This document shows positions 1-8,122 of a DNA stretch of 64,000 nucleotides, in pieces; position 1 is the first letter of the stretch, and every line of letters starts with the position of its first letter. A program made the translations under genes and the position numbers. Origin of the DNA: Pyxidicoccus caerfyrddinensis. Its GTDB lineage: Bacteria > Myxococcota > Myxococcia > Myxococcales > Myxococcaceae. Under the pieces are notes generated by a model. That model made no database searches. It was not told the origin of the DNA and saw nothing but the letters and a program-made list of their open reading frames with translations. The DNA lies in contig NZ_JAAIYA010000012.1 of NCBI RefSeq assembly GCF_010894405.1, positions 259,444-323,443 on the forward strand, in the 5' to 3' direction.

Positions 1-165
1 GAGGCGGAGGACGCGAGGCTGGGCCGCAAGGTGACCCACCTCCTGACGCCGCTGCGCATGGGGGACACGCCGCTGCGCGAGCCGCCCGCGTTGGGACAGC
101 ACTCACGGGAGGTGCTGGCGGAGGCCGGCTTCACCGAGGACGAGCTGAAGCGCCTGGGGCACTGA
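1..165 (+). CDS. C-terminal fragment of a probable CaiB/BaiF (family III) CoA-transferase
   Basis: The window opens inside this gene; 54 codons remain before the TGA. The visible end has the pattern typical of family III CoA-transferase C-termini: a run like TPLRMGDTPLREPPALGQHS followed by REVLAEAGFTEDELKRLG, matching the usual 'PP.LG.HT.EVL.ELG.s..EI..L' ending. Known members move CoA between acyl donors and carboxylic acids in carnitine, formate/oxalate or methyl-acyl metabolism. The substrate cannot be inferred from this fragment. The next gene runs convergently and ends about 95 bp away, so this is the last gene of a rightward unit. Confidence 0.55.
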   Translation, partial: EAEDARLGRKVTHLLTPLRMGDTPLREPPALGQHSREVLAEAGFTEDELKRLGH

Positions 166-258
166 AGCGCGGGCTCGTCGGGGTTCTACGTCCCCGCAGG
201 ACTGGAACGCCATGCGAGACGAGGCTGAGCCCGTGCTCTCCGGGTGGGCCGTGCGCCG

Positions 259-1386
259 TCAGCGCGCTCCACTTCGCCCGCTCCACAGGGCCTCGCCGTG
301 CGCGGCGTGGCAGGTGTCACCCAAGAGGTCCAGCGCGAGCTGGCGCTCCCGTGCGGCGATGGCCGGCAGCTCGTTGAAGGCGCCGAGCGCCTCCAGCCGG
401 CGCACCGTGCCCTCCAGGTACGTGCGTGCCCGCTCCACCGTCTGGCGCTGGGCTTCCGTGGGCCGCCAGCCCGTGTCGTCCCGATAGCGCCCCAGCGTCT
501 CCAGCAGGTGGCCGTGGAACTTCAGCATCTGCACGAGCAGCGGGAGCCGGTACGCGGGCGCGGAGGCGAGGGCCGTCTCGTACTGCCGCGTCTCCGAGTC
601 CAGCCGGTACAGCAGCACGTCCACCTGCGCGTCCAGCCGCTTGCGCCACGCCTTGCGCACGGAGGGGTGGCGGGCCCAGTCGGCCACCGCCTGGAAGAAG
701 TGCAGCCCGCCGCACGGGTGCGCGTAGATGCCCTGGCCGCGCTTGGGCACCTCGGCGCGGCCGGCCTTCAGTCCCGCGGACAGCTCGGCGTGGGCGGCCT
801 CCAGCGTGGTGAGTGCGGTCTCCATCACCGCGTCGAAGCGCACGGTGGCGCCGGTGCCGTCACGGAAGGTGGCTCCCGGCTTCAGCACCTGGGATAGCGC
901 ATCCAGCGTCCAGGCGCCCTCGGGTGACGACGCCAGCGCGGGACGGAAGTCGCGCTTCAGGTCCTCCACCAGCTCGCGGAGCGTCACCGGGCCCCATGAC
1001 GCCTCGAAGCGCTGGCTCAACGGGTAGCCGGCCAGCAGCAGCGTCTTCACCTGGAGGGCAGGGTGGGGCTCCACCGGCGTGCCGTCCGAGGTGGCCGATT
1101 CGAAGAAGAGGTCCGGGGCCGCTGCGGAGGGGCGGGGCGTCCGGTGGAGGAAGTCCGCCACCACCACCTCCGCCGCGGCCCGTCTGTCCATCGTGCGGAA
1201 GTCGCGCCCGTCCAGCACCATGCCGTGGGCCAGCGCCCAGGGGTTGCGCGGGTCGGCGGCCCACGCCCGGCACCGTGTCGCCAGCAGCGATGGTGGGGCA
1301 GGGGCGGTGCCAGACGGACGAGGTTCACCGGAAGCAGGCGCTCCCAGCGCAACGAGTGCGGCGACGAGAAGAACGGTAGAGAGCAT
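259..1386 (-). CDS. Secreted hypothetical protein with Sec signal peptide
   Basis: I do not recognise the family. The chosen ATG at 1386 gives a clean signal peptide (MLSTVLLVAALVALGAPASG) and a mature protein of about 355 residues; an upstream in-frame start at 1473 would add 29 Arg-rich residues that fit no signal sequence. There is no lipobox Cys and no later membrane segment, so it is probably periplasmic or secreted. The mature part is mainly helical, with conserved-looking Trp, His and Arg positions (for example YAHPCGGLHFFQAV in the middle). It follows the MarR gene by about 60 bp on the same strand and may be the last gene of the efflux operon. A link to efflux is only contextual. Confidence 0.7.
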   Translation of the reverse strand: MLSTVLLVAALVALGAPASGEPRPSGTAPAPPSLLATRCRAWAADPRNPWALAHGMVLDGRDFRTMDRRAAAEVVVADFLHRTPRPSAAAPDLFFESATSDGTPVEPHPALQVKTLLLAGYPLSQRFEASWGPVTLRELVEDLKRDFRPALASSPEGAWTLDALSQVLKPGATFRDGTGATVRFDAVMETALTTLEAAHAELSAGLKAGRAEVPKRGQGIYAHPCGGLHFFQAVADWARHPSVRKAWRKRLDAQVDVLLYRLDSETRQYETALASAPAYRLPLLVQMLKFHGHLLETLGRYRDDTGWRPTEAQRQTVERARTYLEGTVRRLEALGAFNELPAIAARERQLALDLLGDTCHAAHGEALWSGRSGAR

Positions 1387-1447
1387 GCGCGACGGGAAGC
1401 GGTGCGCGCGTCGAACGGAATCTCCGCCGACGCGCGCCTCTACTCTC

Positions 1448-2029
1448 TCACATCGCCTGCGCGCGGCTGGCAAGCCGCTGCAGCACCCGCTCCAGCAGCC
1501 CGAACAGGGACGCCTGGTCGTCGGGCTCCATCAGCTCCAGCATGCGCCGGAGGCCCTGGTCCACGCTGCGGTTGATCTGGTGATACAGCGCGTCACCCCG
1601 CTCGGTGAGCCGCGCGACGACGGCGCGCCGGTCCTCGGCATCCCTGGCGCGCTCCACCAGGTCCATGTGCTCCAGCCGGTCCACCACGCCCGTAATCGTC
1701 TTCTTGGTGATGCCAATGCGCTGCGCGAGCACGCCCACGTTCGTCGGGCCGTCGTTCCCCAGCCACATCAACGCGTGAATCTGCGTGGGCGTGAGCTGGT
1801 GGTCCTCGCAGATGCCATGGAGCGGATCTCTCAGCGAGCGGTACCGCCCGAGCTGCATGATGAGCTCATGCAGCCGGCGGGACTCCTCGGTGGACGCGTC
1901 GACGTCCACCTCGGGAGGAAGGCCCTCGTCCGACAGGCCCCCCTCTTCACCGAGGTCATGCTCCGGCTCACCCGTGACGGCGAGCGGCTTCACGCGCAGG
2001 GCCGGCTTGTCGTCCGGCCGCCGCATCAA
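1448..2029 (-). CDS. MarR-family transcriptional regulator
   Basis: A 193-residue protein with a MarR winged helix. About 60 polar N-terminal residues precede the domain; helix-turn-helix and wing lie around residues 95-150 (VGVLAQRIGITKKTITGVVD, then RARDAEDRRAVVARLTERG). MarR proteins are dimeric DNA-binding regulators, often repressors released by phenolic or lipophilic ligands, and often sit beside the efflux pump they control. Its ATG overlaps the stop of the RND pump gene (ATGA, 2026-2029), so the two are translationally coupled. The simplest inference is feedback control of the pump operon. Placement as the third gene of the pump operon, not divergent, is slightly unusual. The long N-terminal extension has no recognised function. 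Confidence 0.88.
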   Translation of the reverse strand: MMRRPDDKPALRVKPLAVTGEPEHDLGEEGGLSDEGLPPEVDVDASTEESRRLHELIMQLGRYRSLRDPLHGICEDHQLTPTQIHALMWLGNDGPTNVGVLAQRIGITKKTITGVVDRLEHMDLVERARDAEDRRAVVARLTERGDALYHQINRSVDQGLRRMLELMEPDDQASLFGLLERVLQRLASRAQAM

Positions 2030-5000
2030 GCCGTCTCCACCCGGGCTGCCGCGGCGACCCCCGGCTGGGGCTCACCATGCGGGCCCACCGCGTGCGGCGT
2101 GCCCGTGCCAGGCGCCATGCCCGGACCCCGGCGGCGCCGGAACTTCTCCGTGAGCTGGTCCATCAGCGAGTACACCACCGGCACCACGCCCAGCGTGAGG
2201 AACGTGGAGGTGACGAGGCCACCGATGATGGTGATGGCCATGGGTGCGCGCGTCTCCGCGCCGTCGCCGCGGGCCACCGCCACCGGAATCATGCCGGCGA
2301 TCATCGCGATGGTCGTCATCAGGATGGGACGCAGACGGACCGGCGCGGCCTCCAGCAGGGCCTCGGTGGCCGTCTTCCCCTGCTCGCGAAGCTGCAGGGT
2401 GAAGTCCACCAGGAGGATGCCGTTCTTCACCACCAGACCCATCAGCATGATGATGCCGATGAGGGCGAACATCGACATCGCCTGCCCGGTGATGAGCAGC
2501 GCGCCAATGGCGCCGATGAGCGCGAAGGGCAGCGACATCATGATGGTGAAGGGGTGGATGAGGCTCTCGAACTGCGCCGCCAGAATCATGTAGATGAGGA
2601 TGATTCCCAGGAGCAGCGCCGAGCCGAACGCCGCCATCGACTTGCCCAGCTCCTTCGCGTTGCCCTCGAAGTCGTAGATGACCGTCTTGGGCAGCTCCTT
2701 CGCCGCATAGCCATTCATGAAGGCGATGGCCTCGCTCAGCGCGTAGCCGCTGTTCAGGTTGGCCAGCAGGGTGATCTGCCGCTTCTGCGACTCGCGGTCG
2801 ATCTGCACCGGGCCGTCCGCCGGGGTGATCTTCGCCAGGTTGCGCAGCTCCACCAGCTGCCCGCTCGGCGCGCGCACGGTGAGTTTGCCCAGCGCGTCCG
2901 CGGAGGCCAGCGTCTCCTCCGGCAGCCGCAGCTTCACCTCGTACGTGTCGCCGCCCTCGCGGTAGTCCGCGAACTTGTCGCGGCCCAGGAAGGCGCGCAG
3001 CGTGGCGCCCAGCGACGCCGCCGGCACGCCCAGGGCGGCCGCGCGCTCGCGGTCCACCTCGACGTCGTACTGCGGCTTGCCGGAGCGGTACGTGAGGTCC
3101 ACGTCCACCAGGCCCGGGTTCTTCAGCATCTCCTGGCGCACCTTCTCCGCGGACGTCACCAGGTCCTGCCAGTTGTCGCCGCGCAGGTTGAACTGCACCG
3201 CCTGCGTGCGATTGCCACCACCGGCCACCGGGGAGATGTCCTGCACCGTGGCCTTGACGCCCGAGCGCGGGTGGATGGTGCGGCGCAGGTACGCCTTCAG
3301 CTCGCCCTGACCGAAGCCGCGCTCCTTCAGCGGCACCAGGTTGATGATGATTTCACCCTTGTGGACCTCCTCCTGCACACCGCCACCGACGGTGGAGAAG
3401 GTGGAGGCGATGCCGGGCAGCGCGCGGACCTGCGCGGACAGCAGGTCCAGCTCCACCTGCGTCTCCTGCAGCGTCGAGCCGATGGGCAGCTCCACCGCCA
3501 GCTTGATGTTGCCGTTGTCCTGCTCGGGGATGAAGGTGAACTTCAGGAAGCGCGCCATGCCGAAGGTGGCGAAGAGCACGCCCACCGCCACCACCAGCGT
3601 CAGCGCCCGGCGCCGGAGGATGGCCGCCAGCACCTTGCGGTAGCCGTTCTCCGTGCCGACCAGCACCTTCTCCACCACCGCGGACAGGCCGGTGGGCGCG
3701 CCGTGGTGGCGCAGCATGCGCGACGACAGCATGGGCGTCAGCGTCATGGACACGGCGTAGGAGATCATCACCGCCACGGCCACCGTGACACCGAACTGGT
3801 AGAAGAACATGCCCATCGTCCCGTCCATGAAGGCCACGGGGATGAACACCGCGACGATGGCCAGCGTCACCGCGAGCACCGCCAGGGCAATCTGACCGGC
3901 CCCTTCCAGCGCCGCCTGCATGGGCGTCTTGCCCTCTTCCAGGTGGCGGACGATGTTTTCGATGACCACGATGGCGTCGTCGATGAGCAGGCCGATGGAC
4001 AGCGTCAGCGCCAGCATCGTGATGATGTTGAAGGTGAAGCCCAGCGCCGCCATGACGGCGAACGTGCCCACCACCGACACCGGGAGCGCAATCGCCGCCA
4101 CCAGCGTGGAGTTCACGTTGCGCAGGAACACCAGGACGATGATCACCGCGAGGATGCCGCCGAGCACCAGGTCGAACTGCACCGCGGCGATGGACGAGCG
4201 GATGAACTTCGCGCCGTCCGTCACCAGCTCCACCTTGACGCCCTCGGGCAGCTTGCTGTTGAGCTCGCTCAGCGACTCCTTCACCAGCTCCGCCACCTGC
4301 ACCGTGTTGGCGCCGGACTGCTTGCGCACCACCATGGCCACTGCGCTGCGGTCCGCATACTTCGCGCCCGAGCGCGCCTCCGCGGGGCCGTCCACCACGT
4401 CCGCCACGTCGCGCACGCGCACGGGCGCACCGTTGGGGCTGGCGATGATGAGGTTGCGCACCTCCTCCACGCTCTTCACCTCGGACGTGAGGCGCACCAC
4501 GCGCTCGCGGCCGCTGTCCATGGTGCGGCCACCCGGCACGTCCAGGTTCTGGGCCTTCACCGCCTGGCTCACGTCGCTGATGGCCAGCCCGAAGCCGCGC
4601 AGCCGCTCCGGGTCCACCACGAGCTGGATTTCCCGCTCGCGGCCACCCGTCACGTCGATGCTGCCCACGCCCGCCTGACGCTGCAGCGCCGGCTTCACCA
4701 CGTCCTCGGCCGTCTTGGTCAGCGTTTCGATGGGCAGCGGGCCGGACAAGGACAGCGTCATGATGGGCGCCGCGCCGATGTCGAACTTCTCCACCACCGG
4801 CGTCTCGATCTCCGCCGGCAGCTTGCGCAGGGTGGCCTGCACGCGATCACGCACGTCCTGCGCGGCGACGTCCACCTTGGTGCCCAGGGTGAAGCGGACG
4901 ATGATCTGCGACACGTTCTCCACGTTGACGGAGCGCAGTTGCTCCACGCCGTTGAGCGTGTTGAGCGCCTCCTCCAGCGGGTCGCTGACGTTCTTCTCGA

Positions 5001-5175
5001 TCGTCTCCGGGTCCGCGCCCGGGAGCACCGTCGTCACGGTGACGACGGGGAAGTCCACGTCGGGGAACTGGTCCACGCCGATGCGCGGATAGGCATTGAT
5101 GCCGAACACCACCACCGCCAGCATCAGCATGGCGGTGAAGATGGGGCGGGTGATGAAGGTTTTAAGCGGGCTCAT
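2026..5175 (-). CDS. RND-family efflux pump, inner-membrane permease subunit (AcrB/HAE1 type)
   Basis: A 1,049-residue proton-driven exporter, the usual length for AcrB/MexB-type pumps. The start MSPLKTFITRPIFTAMLML is the typical first helix, followed by porter repeats and a second internally homologous half. The proton-relay pair D399/D400 lies in GLLIDDAIVVIEN, and the TM10 Lys lies in VVKNGILLVDF, so it should be functional. It would form a trimer working with the adaptor encoded just upstream and a TolC-like outer-membrane channel that is not encoded here. It has a good ribosome site (GGAGCTCCTGA before ATG). Pump and MarR regulator overlap by 4 bp. Substrate is unknown; drugs, lipids or secondary metabolites are all possible. 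Confidence 0.95.
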   Translation of the reverse strand: MSPLKTFITRPIFTAMLMLAVVVFGINAYPRIGVDQFPDVDFPVVTVTTVLPGADPETIEKNVSDPLEEALNTLNGVEQLRSVNVENVSQIIVRFTLGTKVDVAAQDVRDRVQATLRKLPAEIETPVVEKFDIGAAPIMTLSLSGPLPIETLTKTAEDVVKPALQRQAGVGSIDVTGGREREIQLVVDPERLRGFGLAISDVSQAVKAQNLDVPGGRTMDSGRERVVRLTSEVKSVEEVRNLIIASPNGAPVRVRDVADVVDGPAEARSGAKYADRSAVAMVVRKQSGANTVQVAELVKESLSELNSKLPEGVKVELVTDGAKFIRSSIAAVQFDLVLGGILAVIIVLVFLRNVNSTLVAAIALPVSVVGTFAVMAALGFTFNIITMLALTLSIGLLIDDAIVVIENIVRHLEEGKTPMQAALEGAGQIALAVLAVTLAIVAVFIPVAFMDGTMGMFFYQFGVTVAVAVMISYAVSMTLTPMLSSRMLRHHGAPTGLSAVVEKVLVGTENGYRKVLAAILRRRALTLVVAVGVLFATFGMARFLKFTFIPEQDNGNIKLAVELPIGSTLQETQVELDLLSAQVRALPGIASTFSTVGGGVQEEVHKGEIIINLVPLKERGFGQGELKAYLRRTIHPRSGVKATVQDISPVAGGGNRTQAVQFNLRGDNWQDLVTSAEKVRQEMLKNPGLVDVDLTYRSGKPQYDVEVDRERAAALGVPAASLGATLRAFLGRDKFADYREGGDTYEVKLRLPEETLASADALGKLTVRAPSGQLVELRNLAKITPADGPVQIDRESQKRQITLLANLNSGYALSEAIAFMNGYAAKELPKTVIYDFEGNAKELGKSMAAFGSALLLGIILIYMILAAQFESLIHPFTIMMSLPFALIGAIGALLITGQAMSMFALIGIIMLMGLVVKNGILLVDFTLQLREQGKTATEALLEAAPVRLRPILMTTIAMIAGMIPVAVARGDGAETRAPMAITIIGGLVTSTFLTLGVVPVVYSLMDQLTEKFRRRRGPGMAPGTGTPHAVGPHGEPQPGVAAAARVETA

Positions 5176-5214
5176 TCAGGAGCTCCCAAGAAGTCGAAGG
5201 GGGGAGGGCAGGCG

Positions 5215-6309
5215 TCACTGCACTACGCGGACGGCCGTGCCCTCCTTCACGTCCAGGGAGGAGTCGGCGAGCACGCGCTCGTCGGCGCCCAGGCCCTGGA
5301 GGACACGGACGTAACCGGGCAGCACGCGCTCGACGCGCACGTCGCGCTTGCGCACCGTGCCGTCCTGCACCACCCACACGAAGCCCTGCTGGCCCTTGGC
5401 GTTGACGGCCTGGGTGGGCAGGAAGAGGCCCTTGTCGTCGGCCTCACCCACGGAGGAGAAGTCCAGCTCCACCAGGGCGCCGGGGCGCAGCGGCGAGGCC
5501 GTCTCGCCCACCACGTCCGCCAGCACCTCCACGGTGCGGTTGGAGGTGTCCACCACCGCGCCCACCGTGGAGATCTGCACGTCGAAGCGCATGCCGCTGG
5601 GGCTCACCGTGCCCTGCGTCTTGCTGCCCGGCTTGACCTTGTCCACGACGGACTCGGGCACCAGGGCGCGGACCTCCAGGCCCGTGGTGTCCACCAGCGA
5701 GAAGACGGCCGTGGGCGGCACCATCGCCACCGTGTCGCCGATGTTCTTCATGCGCGCGGTGATGATGCCGTCGAAGGGCGCGATGATGGCCATGTCGCGC
5801 AGGTTCTCCTCGGCCATCTTCAGCGCCGCGCCGGCCTGGGCCGCCTGGGCGGCCGCCTGCTTCTGGCCGATCTCCGCCTGGTCCAGCATGGACGCGGCCA
5901 TGCCGCCGCCCTCGGCGACCTTGCGCGAGCGCTCCAGGTTGTTGGTGGCCAGCTGCAGCGCCGCGTCCGCGGCGGCCTTCACCGCGCGCGCCTGCTCCAC
6001 GCCGATGGCCACGTTCGAGGTGTCGAGGACGGCCAGCGCCTGGCCCTTCTTCACCTTGTCGCCCACCTTGACGTTCATCTTCGCGAGGGTGCCGGTGGCC
6101 TGCGCGCTCAGCGTGGCCTCCTGCTTGGAGCGCACCTGGCCCGTCACGCGGGTGACGTTGGCGCTCAGCTCCGTCGCCGGGGCAATGGCCTTCACGCCCA
6201 GCGCCGCGGGGCCCTGCTCCGCCGGAAGGGCCGGCTTGTCATGGCCCTTGGCGCAACCCGTCGTCACCACCGCCGCCAGCACCGCGGCCATCCACATGCG
6301 TCGAATCAC
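5215..6309 (-). CDS. RND efflux periplasmic adaptor (membrane-fusion) lipoprotein
   Basis: The adaptor of the tripartite pump links the RND permease to the outer-membrane channel. I place the start at GTG 6309, which has AGGA five bases upstream and gives a lipoprotein signal (VIRRMWMAAVLAAVVTTGC); a longer reading from 6375 would begin almost at the predicted transcription start. After the lipidated Cys come a first lipoyl half (KVGDKVKKGQALAVLDTS), an alpha-hairpin, a second lipoyl half (IIAPFDGIITARMKNIGDTV) and beta-barrel plus membrane-proximal domains. It is first in a leftward operon, 39 bp upstream of the pump. The family assignment is secure; substrate is not. Confidence 0.93.
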   Translation of the reverse strand: MIRRMWMAAVLAAVVTTGCAKGHDKPALPAEQGPAALGVKAIAPATELSANVTRVTGQVRSKQEATLSAQATGTLAKMNVKVGDKVKKGQALAVLDTSNVAIGVEQARAVKAAADAALQLATNNLERSRKVAEGGGMAASMLDQAEIGQKQAAAQAAQAGAALKMAEENLRDMAIIAPFDGIITARMKNIGDTVAMVPPTAVFSLVDTTGLEVRALVPESVVDKVKPGSKTQGTVSPSGMRFDVQISTVGAVVDTSNRTVEVLADVVGETASPLRPGALVELDFSSVGEADDKGLFLPTQAVNAKGQQGFVWVVQDGTVRKRDVRVERVLPGYVRVLQGLGADERVLADSSLDVKEGTAVRVVQ

Positions 6310-6393
6310 GGTCGTCCTGCTCCTGCCGGCTCGCGTCACCCACCCTCGGGGAGGGCCGCACCGGCTGCTGCTCATGGAAAGTCTGCGGCCCGG

Positions 6394-6421
6394 AAACTAC
6401 AGGCCCTATACTGTCTGTCAA
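6394..6421 (-). promoter_or_regulatory. Putative housekeeping promoter of the efflux operon
   Basis: On the minus strand a perfect TTGACA (6421-6416) is followed after 16 bases by TAGTTT (6399-6394), giving an expected start near 6386, about 77 bases ahead of the chosen GTG. An ACAG-N8-CTGT inverted repeat lies between the elements and could be a repressor site, for instance for the MarR protein of the operon. The rest of the 6310-6637 gap holds no gene; an imperfect ATTGA-N8-TCAAT repeat lies at 6588-6605 close to the acyl-CoA dehydrogenase start. Confidence 0.4.
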
Positions 6422-6637
6422 GAAGATACTCCGCAACACGGACTATCTCCGACCGGGGGGTGTTTAACACCCAAGGAGCGAGCAGGCAGGCGAAATCGAC
6501 ACGGGCCGTCGCGGGGCCCTTCTCCGAGGGGAAAACCCCATCGGGGTGTGACATCCCCGGCGCTTGTGGCCTCCGGGAGTGCCTGTTATTGACTCAAGAA
6601 TCAATCCTTTCCCCCCTGCCGAGGATCGAGGACGCGC

Positions 6638-7780
6638 ATGCCCAATCCCTTCACCGAGGAACACGAGGCCTTCCGCAAGACGGTGCGAGCCTTCGTCGAG
6701 AAGGAGATGACGCCGCACAGCCTGGAGTGGGACCGGGCGGGCATCTTCCCGAAGGAGTTGTTCAAGAAGTGCGGGGAGCTGGGCTTCCTGGGCATCAACC
6801 ACGACCCGAAGTACGGCGGCAGCGGGCTGGACTACTGGTACGTGACGGCCTTCGCGGAGGAGCTGGCGCGCAGCTACAACGCGGGCGTCAACATGGCGCT
6901 GCTGGTGCAGAGCCAGATGGCCACGCCCATCATCAACGAGATCGGGACGGACGAGCAGAAGCGCGAGTTCCTCGAGCCGGCGCTCAAGGGCGAGAAGATC
7001 GCCGCGCTGGGCGTGAGCGAGCCGGGCTGCGGCTCGGACGTGGCCAGCATCAAGACGACGGCGCGCCGGGACGGGGATGACTACGTCATCAACGGCTCGA
7101 AGATGTGGATCACCAACGGCACGCGGGCGGACTTCATCACCCTGGCGGTGCGCACGGGCGGGGAGGGCTACGGCGGCATCTCCCTGGTGACGTTCCCCAC
7201 GGACGTGAAGGGCTTCGGCGTCTCCAAGAAGCTGGACAAGGTGGGCAACCTGTCCTCGGACACGGCCATCCTCTACTTCGAGGACTGCCGCATCCCCGCC
7301 CGCTACGTGCTGGGCGAGGAGAACGAGGGCTTCTACTCCATCATGACCAACTTCCAGGGTGAGCGCCTGGTGGGGGCCATCACCACGGTGGCGGGCATGG
7401 AGCGGATGGTGGAGGACTCCATCCGCTACGGCACCGAGCGCGAGGCGTTCGGCCGGCCGCTGCTGAAGTTCCAGGTGTGGCGCCACAAGTTCGTGGAGCA
7501 CCTGACGGCCATCGAAGCGGCGAAGCGGCTCACCTACCACGCGGTGGACACGTATGACCGCAAGGAGGTCCCCGCGGTGAAGGAGATCTCCATGGCGAAG
7601 CTGTTCGCCGGAGACCTGGCCCAGCGCGTGGCCTACGACTGCCAGCAGTTCTTCGGCGGCATGGGCTACATCGAGGAGACGCCCATCGCCCGCATGTGGC
7701 GCGACGTGCGCCTCATCACCATCGGCGGCGGTACCTCCGAGGTGATGAAGGAGATCCTCTCCAAGCTCTACGGCTTCTGA
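6638..7780 (+). CDS. Acyl-CoA dehydrogenase
   Basis: FAD enzyme introducing the 2,3-double bond into acyl-CoA; 380 residues, normal length. Visible signatures are the FAD/substrate segment GVSEPGCGSDVASIKTTA (about 126-142), INGSKMWITNGTRADF (151-166), the C-terminal YGTEREAFGRPL (264-275) and QFFGGMGYIEETP (337-349). At the place where short- and medium-chain enzymes have the catalytic Glu (IYEGTSE), this protein reads IGGGTSE. In isovaleryl- and long-chain enzymes the base sits instead on helix G; E259 in MVEDSIRYG is a good candidate here. Substrate is therefore more likely branched or long chain. It stands alone, divergent from the efflux operon. Confidence 0.94.
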   Translation: MPNPFTEEHEAFRKTVRAFVEKEMTPHSLEWDRAGIFPKELFKKCGELGFLGINHDPKYGGSGLDYWYVTAFAEELARSYNAGVNMALLVQSQMATPIINEIGTDEQKREFLEPALKGEKIAALGVSEPGCGSDVASIKTTARRDGDDYVINGSKMWITNGTRADFITLAVRTGGEGYGGISLVTFPTDVKGFGVSKKLDKVGNLSSDTAILYFEDCRIPARYVLGEENEGFYSIMTNFQGERLVGAITTVAGMERMVEDSIRYGTEREAFGRPLLKFQVWRHKFVEHLTAIEAAKRLTYHAVDTYDRKEVPAVKEISMAKLFAGDLAQRVAYDCQQFFGGMGYIEETPIARMWRDVRLITIGGGTSEVMKEILSKLYGF

Positions 7781-7793
7781 GGCCGTGACTCCG

Positions 7794-7824
7794 CCGGGGG
7801 CCGTGCCTTGGGCGCGGCTCCCGG
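7794..7824 (+). terminator. Hairpin after the acyl-CoA dehydrogenase gene
   Basis: CCGGGGGCC and GGCTCCCGG form a 9-bp stem (one G-U) around a 13-base loop, 13 bases after the stop codon. There is no T-run, so it may be a weak terminator or a 3' stabiliser. Confidence 0.35.
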
Positions 7825-7871
7825 GCGCAGCGCGCCGAACGCGGGGCTGTTGCAAGCGTGGGACGGGAAGC

Positions 7872-7888
7872 TGACCTGTTCCAGGTCA
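7872..7888. promoter_or_regulatory. Perfect 7-bp inverted repeat, possible operator
   Basis: TGACCTG-TTC-CAGGTCA is a perfect palindrome with a 3-base centre in the 342-bp gap between the acyl-CoA dehydrogenase and the metalloprotease. It lies about 170 bp upstream of the sigma-54 promoter at 8040, a distance at which enhancer-binding activators of sigma-54 bind. That role is inference only. Nothing else was found in the gap apart from the hairpin at 7794 and the promoter at 8040. Confidence 0.35.
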
Positions 7889-8039
7889 CCCACTGCTCCG
7901 GCCAAACGTCCGGCACTGCTGGGGATTCGTCGCCGAGCCCGCCGGATTGCAAAGTTCCTTTGCGCCCGGCGTGGTGCGAGGGTGCTCCAGTGTGACGTGA
8001 GCGGCTCGCCAAACCCGCGTTCCCTCATGGGCGGGAAGC

Positions 8040-8055
8040 TGGCGCGAAGCTTGCT
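8040..8055 (+). promoter_or_regulatory. Sigma-54 (-24/-12) promoter of the metalloprotease gene
   Basis: TGGCGC-gaagc-TTGCT matches the sigma-54 consensus TGGCAC-N5-TTGCW at 10 of 11 defined positions, with GG and GC separated by exactly 10 bases. The expected start is near 8066, leaving a leader of about 57 bases before the ATG at 8123. Confidence 0.55.
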
Positions 8056-8122
8056 CTAGCTGGCCCACCCCGGCTGCGTCCCCGCCGCCACCGGGCCCCT
8101 CCTCACACAAGGATGCCCCCAA

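Noticed and set aside
2077..7080. A 1,667-codon open frame on the plus strand
   Set aside because: It runs antisense to the adaptor and RND genes and into the acyl-CoA dehydrogenase gene; the translation is His/Arg/Gln-rich nonsense typical of a GC-rich shadow frame.
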